In this document: one piece after another, positions 57,435-64,000 of the stretch | Layout: every line of letters begins with the position of its first letter | Position numbering within the stretch: position 1 is the first letter of the stretch | NCBI GenBank assembly: GCA_035546335.1 | Contig: DATKDP010000111.1 | Location: forward strand, 62,001-126,000 | Length of the DNA stretch: 64,000 nt | Origin: DATKDP01 sp035546335 | GTDB lineage: Bacteria > Acidobacteriota > Thermoanaerobaculia > Gp7-AA8 | Direction: 5' to 3' | Made by a program: the position numbers and the translations under genes | Notes under the pieces: model-generated | Database searches by the model: none | The model's input: only the letters and a program-made list of their open reading frames with translations | Told to the model about the DNA's origin: nothing

Positions 57435-57498
57435 CAGAGCCTCACGGCGTCGAGATGGTAGCGCGAGGTGCCGGCCGGCCGCCAATCAGCAAGGCGAC

Positions 57499-57560
57499 TA
57501 CCCCGAAGGGATGCATGGAATCCAGCCCGTGGCTGAGCGCGAGCGCCACCAGCAGTCACG
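57499..57560. repeat. Family C element, decayed left end
   Basis: ACCCCGAAGGGATGCATGGA and GGCTGAGCGCGAGCGCCACC match the left third of the elements at 16311 and 22357 with several substitutions; the right arm is missing. Confidence 0.55.
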
Positions 57561-57734
57561 GCAACTCCCAAGCTATGGGACACCGAACCGGATCGACGAG
57601 AAAGCCGAAGATGAGCTTCGTGGCGAAGGCCGCGGGCGGCTCGCTTGGGGTATGTCCTTCGACTAATCGCTGCCAGCGGCGCCGCTGAAGGGAAGTCGTG
57701 ATGGGACGGAACAACTCAGGCAGGCCGCAGGGTT

Positions 57735-57740
57735 TAGAAT
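57735..57740 (+). promoter_or_regulatory. -10 element TAGAAT of antitoxin gene
   Basis: TAGAAT ends six bases before the antitoxin ATG, so the mRNA is probably leaderless. The same context precedes the antitoxin at 1263. Confidence 0.45.
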
Positions 57741-57746
57741 GACGAG

Positions 57747-57968
57747 ATGCGCATATCCGCTGGAAGAGTCGTCTCGGGCAATATCGTGGTCGAAGGAGAG
57801 CCGCTTCCTGAGGGAGCCGCGGTCACGATTCTCACGCGCGATGCCGACGAGCCCTTCGTTGTGGATGCTGAATTGGAGGCGGAGCTTCTGGAGTCGCTTG
57901 CCGAGGCCGACAAGGGGGAAACGATCCCGGCCGAGCAGGTTCTGGCTTTTCTTCGGAACCAGGGGTGA
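57747..57968 (+). CDS. Antitoxin of a ParE/RelE-type toxin
   Basis: A 73-residue protein paralogous to the one at 1263: MRISAGRVVSGNIVVEGEPL and DKGETIPAEQVLAFLRNQG correspond to its two conserved parts. It presumably binds the toxin encoded directly downstream (GTGA overlap). Since that toxin gene is broken by an amber codon, the antitoxin may be under relaxed selection. Confidence 0.65.
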   Translation: MRISAGRVVSGNIVVEGEPLPEGAAVTILTRDADEPFVVDAELEAELLESLAEADKGETIPAEQVLAFLRNQG

Positions 57969-58279
57969 GCCGCCCTCTCGAGACCGTCTTCACCCGTCGA
58001 GCGACTCGCCACGTGAAGCAGGCCTCCCGCTGGTGGCGCGAGAACCGGTCGAAAGCGCCCGACGCGCTGAGAGAGGACCTCGAACAGGCGCTTTAGCTCA
58101 TCGCCGCCAATCCTGACATCGGAGTGGTTGCGCGAGATGTGAAACTCGGGCGCGTCCGACGGGTTTTCCTCGATCGCATTCGCTACTATCTCTACTACCG
58201 AGTTTCGAGTTCCGACCCTCCATTCGTTGAAATCGTTGCGCTGTGGCACAGCCAGCGTCGATCTGGACCACCGCTCTGA
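57965..58279 (+). pseudogene. ParE-like toxin interrupted by an amber codon
   Basis: GTG 57965 overlaps the antitoxin stop. The frame gives a 104-residue ParE/RelE-family toxin except for TAG at 58094-58096 (codon 44). Before it: RHVKQASRWWRENRSKAPDA and LREDLEQAL. After it: LIAANPDIGV, RRVFLDRIRYYLYYRV and EIVALWHSQRRSGPP, all in the same frame with no other stop. The family normally has Glu where the TAG falls, so one G-to-T change (GAG to TAG) would explain it. Confidence 0.75.
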
Positions 58280-58384
58280 ACCACGGGTCGGAGGAGCCGC
58301 CGTGTATGGTCTCGGTGTCGGTTCCATGGCCCTGCGCCGCCCTGTGTGGGGTTAGCGACTGGTTGGTTGTGTATGGTGGCTGGC

Positions 58385-61033
58385 TCAATCGAGACGCAGA
58401 ACCAGATCGCCCGTTCCATTGTCCTCGAGCGTCGCGAAGGCGACTATCGATCCCTCCCCGCCGGTGACCGAGACGTCGACCTGGACGTTGCGAAGGTCGG
58501 GCAGGGAATTGCGGCCCGCACCGATCACCTGCATCCCGATCTGATCGATCAACAGAAACTCGTTTGCCATCAGGGCGAAGTCCTTCGTCGCCGTCCCGAA
58601 AGCCTGAACCACACTCCCCGGGAACGTGTAGCGAACCGTCACGCGCACGTTGACCGCCTTCCCGGACACCTCGGTGAGTCCGAGTCCCGATCGGTAGGTC
58701 ACCGGAGTCTTCAGTGCGATGGTCTGTTCCGAGGCATCCTCGAGCCCCGTGAAGCTCTTCGTCTCCCCATTCTTCAGGGCGGAGGCAACGGAAGAGGCGC
58801 CCACGCTCGTTCCGGAGGTGCCCAACTGTCCCGCAGCAGTACGGGAGATCCGTCCGCTGACGACGACATTGCCGGAGGTCGGCGTGAACTTGACCGCCCC
58901 ACTCCCGCTGGAAATGGAGAAGAGGTCGGGAAGCACGTTCGCGATGGTCTGCGTCTCGAAGGGCTGGAGAGTGACGGACCTCTGCACCACCAGCTCACCG
59001 CTCTGCGAATCGGATCCGCCGGTGGACGACCGTCTCACGGCACGTCGCTTCGTGAAAGGAAACGACAGCTCGAGCACACCCGTGGCCGGAGTACCTCCGC
59101 TGTTCGCCATCGCCAGCGCGGTCCTGACCGTCTCGGTCGCTGAGGTTCGCGCCGTGACCAGAGGAACCACGACCGCTCCCGGCTCGGACGGAACGATCGT
59201 CCATGAATCCCCACTCTGCGAATCGCGTCCGATTGCCAGAGCGAAAACACGCCCCGCGGAGCCGGCGGTATTGGTGACCCGCGCCGTCACCGCACCTGCC
59301 GGCACAGCATCGGCCAGCTCGCGCAGACCGAATGCGGGAACCGCCTCGGCCGGCCGGCTGCCGATCACGGCACCGGTGGCGGCGAGAAAATCGACCGTGA
59401 CCGATGCCGCTGCACCACTCGTCTCCTGAATGAGCACATCCGTACGTGTATTCGCATCCTTCACGACGCCGGGAAGGACGAGTGCGACGCCTGCCGCCAC
59501 TCCGCGGTCGCCACGAATCACGGGCAGCGACGTGCCGAACGAACCTCGACTGCTCGCGAGGTCGTTCAGCCGCGCGCCGAGCGAAAATCGATCCGCCGTC
59601 ACGAGTCGAAACTGCAGCGTGCCGGTCTCGGTGATGGCTCCGAACAGGTTCCTGCCGATGTCTCCGAAGGCGACAGGAGCATTGGGGGCGATCTGCCCGA
59701 TGGTCGACAACGAGGCATTCGCCGCCGGGGTGGCGGCCGGAACGTAGAACATCTGCACGGCTCCGACGTTCAGCGACGGACCGACATTCGACAGAAAGAC
59801 ATCCGTGCCGACGCGAAGGCGCGTCGAGACGCCGGGAATGAAAAACGCCGTCTCGGCGGCTGCGACCGGCGGAACGGCGACTTTCGAGACGTTCGGAATC
59901 GAAGTGTCCACGACGACGACCGAGCTGGATGCGGTTCCCGGCGAGGTCGCCGTCGTTTCTGTCTTACCCGCCGCGCTGGTCAGATAGGTCACTGTCAATG
60001 TCCCGGTGACCGATCCGAGTGCGAAGTCGGAATCAGGCCGCTTGGAGCGATCGATGGAAATGGGCAGCGTCCCGGTCGCCCCCGGATCGATGATGATCGG
60101 ACCGGCCGGCGGAATCAGCCAGGGAACGTCCGATTCTGCGAGTCCGCGGAGAGCCGATGTCCCCTGATTGACGATGCTGACCGAACCGCTCGGGTTCGAA
60201 TCACGAGGCCCGGCGAGGTCCGAGCGCGTGGTCGAAGGAACGGGAATGACGGGGCCCGCTGGCCGAGCGGCTGAAACGAGTCTGACGGCAATCTGAAGTC
60301 CGCTCGGCACGCCGCTGCCCATCGGGATCGATGATCCCGAGAAGTCTCCGGCACCTCGCGCAAGACCGGTCAGAGTCACGACCTGTGTGCCACCCGGAGG
60401 GAGCGAGAACGAAGAAGGCGACTGCGTGAAGAAATCGCCCATCTGCGTCAGATTGATCGACGTCGCCTCCAACCCGATATTGGTGAGCGAGTACTCGTCG
60501 GTGGCCCCGCCGACGCCCTGCTCCTGAAGCATGCCGCTGGGGCGGGACGAGACGATGACGTTCGCACGGCTGATCCCGGTCCCGATCAGATCGAACCCAA
60601 ATGTTCCCGATGAGGAGTTCTGGGTTGTGAAGTCGTAGGTGGCCGAGCTCATGAAGTTGCCTGCAGCCCGTGGACTGAACTCGAAGTCGGACAGAAGCCA
60701 CTCACCGGCGGCGAGGTTGACGGGAAAGCTCGCAGGCACACCGCCGCAGCCTCCTCCGGCGCGTCCGACGCGGAAGTTGCCTGCGCGGAACGGATCGCTC
60801 GGAAGGTGGACGCGATGAACGACGCCTGGAGAATTGCAGGTGTTCGGTTGAGTCTGGAAGCAGAGAAAGAAACAGGGCGCGAACGAGGTAGCCCCCACCG
60901 CCGTGTCAGGAAAACGCACCGCGAAGTTCTGGGTCGCCGTCACGCCGGAGGGCCCGGCTTTTCCTGCTGCAACTCGTGGCTCGGCCTGGATTGTAGTTGC
61001 AACGAGAAGAACGGCGAGCGTGACTCCACGCAT
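58385..61033 (-). CDS. Large secreted protein with choice-of-anchor/ASH-like region
   Basis: An 882-residue exported protein with a signal peptide (RGVTLAVLLVATTIQA). The first 250 residues resemble immunoglobulin-like ASH/choice-of-anchor modules (GEWLLSDFEFSPRAAGNF, SLTNIGLEATSINLTQMGDF, LPPGGTQVVTLTG). The remainder is beta-rich, Ser/Thr/Ala/Val-rich repeats of about 120 residues without a clear family. Cysteines are confined to the N-terminal part. No membrane anchor is seen at the C-terminus. ATG 61033 marks the signal peptide; the longer frame is not used. Confidence 0.72.
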   Translation of the reverse strand: MRGVTLAVLLVATTIQAEPRVAAGKAGPSGVTATQNFAVRFPDTAVGATSFAPCFFLCFQTQPNTCNSPGVVHRVHLPSDPFRAGNFRVGRAGGGCGGVPASFPVNLAAGEWLLSDFEFSPRAAGNFMSSATYDFTTQNSSSGTFGFDLIGTGISRANVIVSSRPSGMLQEQGVGGATDEYSLTNIGLEATSINLTQMGDFFTQSPSSFSLPPGGTQVVTLTGLARGAGDFSGSSIPMGSGVPSGLQIAVRLVSAARPAGPVIPVPSTTRSDLAGPRDSNPSGSVSIVNQGTSALRGLAESDVPWLIPPAGPIIIDPGATGTLPISIDRSKRPDSDFALGSVTGTLTVTYLTSAAGKTETTATSPGTASSSVVVVDTSIPNVSKVAVPPVAAAETAFFIPGVSTRLRVGTDVFLSNVGPSLNVGAVQMFYVPAATPAANASLSTIGQIAPNAPVAFGDIGRNLFGAITETGTLQFRLVTADRFSLGARLNDLASSRGSFGTSLPVIRGDRGVAAGVALVLPGVVKDANTRTDVLIQETSGAAASVTVDFLAATGAVIGSRPAEAVPAFGLRELADAVPAGAVTARVTNTAGSAGRVFALAIGRDSQSGDSWTIVPSEPGAVVVPLVTARTSATETVRTALAMANSGGTPATGVLELSFPFTKRRAVRRSSTGGSDSQSGELVVQRSVTLQPFETQTIANVLPDLFSISSGSGAVKFTPTSGNVVVSGRISRTAAGQLGTSGTSVGASSVASALKNGETKSFTGLEDASEQTIALKTPVTYRSGLGLTEVSGKAVNVRVTVRYTFPGSVVQAFGTATKDFALMANEFLLIDQIGMQVIGAGRNSLPDLRNVQVDVSVTGGEGSIVAFATLEDNGTGDLVLRLD

Positions 61034-61157
61034 GGTGATCGGCTCCTTCGTTTCGAGATCGCAATAGTCTAGCCTTTCACGAGGCGTGCTCCAAGCCGTC
61101 GCGCCGTCGCCTCCCTGTGCTACGATCCCCTCCGCCTCGAAGGTCTCGGAGACCCTG

Positions 61158-64000
61158 ATGATCGGAACCAGGATTGCCAATCGCTACGAGATCGTCGCAG
61201 AGCTCGGCCGCGGTGGAATGGGCGTCGTCTATCGTGCCCGCGATCCGCTGCTGAACCGCGACGTGGCTGTCAAGATCCTCCCGCAGTCGCTTCTGACTCC
61301 CGCAACCGAAGAGCGTTTCCAGCGCGAGGCGCAACTCGTCGCCCAGATGGATCATCCGGCGATCGTTCCGATCTACGACATCGGCCAGCACGAGGGATCC
61401 TTCTATTTCCTGATGCCCGTCGTGCGCGGCACCAATCTGCGGCAATACCAGCGCGAGCGCGCACGCAGCCTCGGGGAGATTCTCGACATCGTCATCCAGG
61501 TCGCCGACGGCCTCGACTACAGCCACGCGCGCGGCATCATCCATCGCGACATCAAACCGGAGAACATCATGGTGTCGGAGGAGGAAGGCGCTCTCCGTGC
61601 GCGCGTGATGGATTTTGGTCTCGCCAAGGCCGGAAGCGAGAACCGTCTGACGAAGACCGGGACCCTGCTGGGCACCGTTCTCTACCTCAGTCCGGAACAG
61701 GTCGTGGCGAGAGACATCGACGCCCGTTCCGACATGTATTCACTCGGAACGGTTCTCTACGAGGCGCTCGCCGGCGACCCGCCCTTCACCGGAGAGACCG
61801 AGGGAATTCTCTATCGCATCGTTCACGAGAATCCACGCTCGATTCGTTCTCTCGGAGCCGACATTCCCGAGGAGCTCGAAGACATCGTCATGAAGGCGTT
61901 GGCCAAAGAGAAGGTCCGCCGTTATCAGACCGGCGCCGAGATGTCGGAAGCGCTGCGCCGCTTCCAGGCGAATCTGCAGGAAAGCGAGCGCAACAGATCG
62001 ATCGTCCTGTCGACCGTCATGACCGCGCAGATGATGCGGCCGCAACAGACCCGGTTCGTGGGGCGCGAGAAAGAATTCGGCGAACTGCAGCGCCGACTGA
62101 ACATGGCGGTGGACGGTGAGTGCCAGTTCGTCGTGATCGGAGGCGAGGCGGGTATCGGCAAGAGCCGGCTTCTCGAGGAGCTGGAAAATCTCGCCAAGGC
62201 GCGAAGAGTACGCGTCCTTCACGGCCGGTTCGTCGAGCAGGATCGCACCTTCTCGTATCAGGGCTTCTGCGAGGTGATTCAGGAGTACTTCCGGTCTCGC
62301 GACTCCGGCTCCTCGGTGGCGGAGCATGCCGACCTCTCCGATCTGGCCGCCGACCTGGTGGCGCTCTTCCCCGTTCTCAGCGAGATCAGCGAGATCCGCT
62401 CTGCGGCGAGCGCCGACAACATCACCGTCGAGCCGCGCAAGGCGGATGATCGGATGTACCTCTACGAGCTGCTGGCAAAGACGCTGGCGCGCATCGGGGG
62501 CGGCAAACCGATGCTCCTCATTTTCGAGAATCTCCACGGTGCCGAGATGTCGCTGGATGCGCTTCAGTATGTCGTCAGGCGACTCGGACCCACGCCTACG
62601 CTCATCGCCGGAACCTATCGCCAGACGGACATCGACAAGCGCCATCCGCTGGTCAAAATGCTCGACGGCTTCAGCGACGACCCTCGGTTCGCCTCCATTC
62701 TTCTGGGACCCTTTTCCCCCTCCGAGCATCGGATGTTCGTCGCCTCGATGGTCGGCGGAGGCGAGCTTTCGGACGACCTGAGCCACCGCCTTCTCGAGGC
62801 GACCGAAGCGAACCCCTTCTTCACCAAGGAACTGGTCCGGTCGCTGCTGGAATCGAAGGGCATCTCCCGCGACGACGGCGGCTTCTGGTCGCTCAGCGGT
62901 CAGATGGCGATCGCCTCCGACGCTCTCCCTGCGACGATCCAGCAGGCGGTGGAAAAGCGTATCGAACGCCTTCCGGAGGACATTCGCGAGACGCTCACCG
63001 TCGCCTCGATCCTCGGGAAGACGTTCGAGTTTCGTGATCTCGAGCTTCTCGCCGATTCGAAGAGCGAAGTGGATGATGTCGTCGAGCGGCTCATCTATGA
63101 AGGGCTGATCGAGGAGGAGCGGGAGTCACGCGGCGATCGCCTGACGTTTTCCAGCGGAATCGTTCGCGACGTTCTCTACGGAGCGCTCTCCAGGCGAAAG
63201 CGCAAGTCACTCCATCGCAAATACGCCGAGCAGCTCGAGAAGCGATTCGAGGGGCGGCTCGAACGCATCTACCCGCAGCTCGTTCATCATTTCTCCGAAG
63301 GCGACGTGCCGGAGAAGACGATCGATTACGGGATGAAGGCGGCGAAGCGGTCGCTCGAAGCGTTCAGTCCCGACCAGACGATCGAAGTCGTCAGGAGCGT
63401 GCTCGAGTTTCTCGAGGACGAAGAATTCCGAAACCCGGTGACCGAGGGCGACGCGCGGATGTTGCTCGTCGAAGCGTATCGGATGAGCGGGAACATCGAC
63501 GGCGCTCTTCGCGAGGCCGAGGCGGCGAGCCGCGCCTACGGCCGGCAGAACATGAGCCAAAGCGCTCGGGCACTGCTCGCAGCGGCGGAGACGGCATGGG
63601 AAGGGCGCCGCGTCGACGAGACCCGGCGATGGGTTCTCGATGGAATCGAGCTCGCGAGGAAGGCGGGCGAGAACGAGATCCTCGCCCGATTCCTCTCCAT
63701 CGGTGCGGTCATCGCCAATCTTCGCGGCGAGTACGAGCAGGCGAAACGCTATCTCGACGAGGCGGAACAGCTCGCGGGAACCGGCGAGCGCGCGACCGAG
63801 GAAGCTCTGCCGCGCGGTGGCCGGCTCGTCGTCGCCCTCGCCAACCCGGCGCGGGCGAGCCAGCCCGCCGAGACCGCGGTCATCGAGGAAACGGAGGTCA
63901 TCAGCGCCGCGTTCGAGCCGCTGGCCACCTCCGATGAGCATGGGCACGTCATCCCGCTGCTCGCCGAAAAGTGGGAGGTGTTCAACGAAGGACGGTCGCT
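61158..64000 (+). CDS. Ser/Thr kinase - AAA ATPase - TPR protein entering an SBP family 5 domain (partial)
   Basis: Open from ATG 61158 to the right edge (947 residues seen). Residues 10-270 are a Hanks-type kinase: GRGGMGVVY, Lys39 in VAVKIL, Asp131 in HRDIKPEN, Asp152 in MDFGLA. FVGREKEFGELQ then opens a STAND-like ATPase with P-loop GEAGIGKS (Lys335) and IFENLHGAE as Walker B region. Helical and TPR-like repeats follow to about 885. From residue 887, GGRLVVALANPARASQP and FEPLATSDEHGHVIPLLAEK read as the start of a family 5 solute-binding protein domain. There is no signal peptide or membrane helix, so this domain would be cytoplasmic. The kinase residues needed for activity are present. 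Confidence 0.85.
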   Translation, partial: MIGTRIANRYEIVAELGRGGMGVVYRARDPLLNRDVAVKILPQSLLTPATEERFQREAQLVAQMDHPAIVPIYDIGQHEGSFYFLMPVVRGTNLRQYQRERARSLGEILDIVIQVADGLDYSHARGIIHRDIKPENIMVSEEEGALRARVMDFGLAKAGSENRLTKTGTLLGTVLYLSPEQVVARDIDARSDMYSLGTVLYEALAGDPPFTGETEGILYRIVHENPRSIRSLGADIPEELEDIVMKALAKEKVRRYQTGAEMSEALRRFQANLQESERNRSIVLSTVMTAQMMRPQQTRFVGREKEFGELQRRLNMAVDGECQFVVIGGEAGIGKSRLLEELENLAKARRVRVLHGRFVEQDRTFSYQGFCEVIQEYFRSRDSGSSVAEHADLSDLAADLVALFPVLSEISEIRSAASADNITVEPRKADDRMYLYELLAKTLARIGGGKPMLLIFENLHGAEMSLDALQYVVRRLGPTPTLIAGTYRQTDIDKRHPLVKMLDGFSDDPRFASILLGPFSPSEHRMFVASMVGGGELSDDLSHRLLEATEANPFFTKELVRSLLESKGISRDDGGFWSLSGQMAIASDALPATIQQAVEKRIERLPEDIRETLTVASILGKTFEFRDLELLADSKSEVDDVVERLIYEGLIEEERESRGDRLTFSSGIVRDVLYGALSRRKRKSLHRKYAEQLEKRFEGRLERIYPQLVHHFSEGDVPEKTIDYGMKAAKRSLEAFSPDQTIEVVRSVLEFLEDEEFRNPVTEGDARMLLVEAYRMSGNIDGALREAEAASRAYGRQNMSQSARALLAAAETAWEGRRVDETRRWVLDGIELARKAGENEILARFLSIGAVIANLRGEYEQAKRYLDEAEQLAGTGERATEEALPRGGRLVVALANPARASQPAETAVIEETEVISAAFEPLATSDEHGHVIPLLAEKWEVFNEGRS

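Noticed and set aside
58094..58096. Programmed amber recoding (pyrrolysine-like) in the toxin
   Set aside because: TAG ends ordinary genes in this window and no recoding signal or suppressor tRNA is seen; a simple nonsense mutation is more likely.

Overview
The window is GC-rich bacterial chromosome. The codon use, a B. subtilis-type succinate dehydrogenase, a SUF operon ending in sufU-sufT, PATAN/FHA and PAS-rich signalling proteins, a serine/threonine kinase fused to an ATPase, and secreted TIG and choice-of-anchor-like proteins together suggest Acidobacteriota. That placement is an inference of low to moderate confidence. There is no transposase, phage module or CRISPR array. Most genes are core metabolism, and the clearest oddities are in the spacers and at the right edge.

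Layout. 0-3.6 kb: 3' end of a YvcK/CofD-like gene, an orphan antitoxin with a toxin stub, glmU, and a CxxC cluster protein. 3.6-9.7 kb: ATP synthase operon b'-b-delta-alpha-gamma-beta-epsilon, without subunits a and c. 10.1-14.8 kb: a degenerate histidine kinase with an NtrC-type regulator, then topA. 15-21.6 kb: metX (minus strand), mdh, an exonuclease, guanine deaminase and a secreted OB-like protein. 21.6-27.4 kb: repeat-rich accessory segment with gene remnants, a patatin, an ACT protein and an MBL hydrolase. 27.6-31 kb: sdhCAB (minus strand). 31.4-36.1 kb: moaA and a TolB/amidohydrolase fusion. 36.4-44.6 kb: four minus-strand signalling genes (PATAN-FHA, membrane histidine kinase, NtrC-type regulator, hybrid kinase). 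44.7 kb: tRNA-Pro(GGG). 46.3-52.7 kb: rrf2-sufBCDSUT with a visible operator, followed by a candidate structured RNA with its own promoter and terminator. 53-58.3 kb: DinB, VOC, GGDEF and CPBP proteins and a toxin-antitoxin locus whose toxin carries an amber codon. 58.4-61 kb: a large secreted protein. 61.2 kb to the end: a kinase-ATPase-TPR protein that runs into a solute-binding-protein domain.

How the genes fit together. SDH, malate dehydrogenase and ATP synthase indicate respiratory energy metabolism. The SUF operon supplies Fe-S clusters for SdhB, MoaA and the Rrf2 sensor itself. GlmU feeds cell-wall precursor synthesis. Several two-component and c-di-GMP genes suggest heavy environmental sensing.

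Spacers. Almost every long spacer is built from a few shared elements: dispersed palindromic repeats (called families A, B, C, D, G and H below) and low-complexity tracts with a strict 7-bp period. Several protein remnants (desaturase, GNAT, DUF4440-like, toxin) lie beside these spacers, which suggests repeated small deletions and rearrangements.
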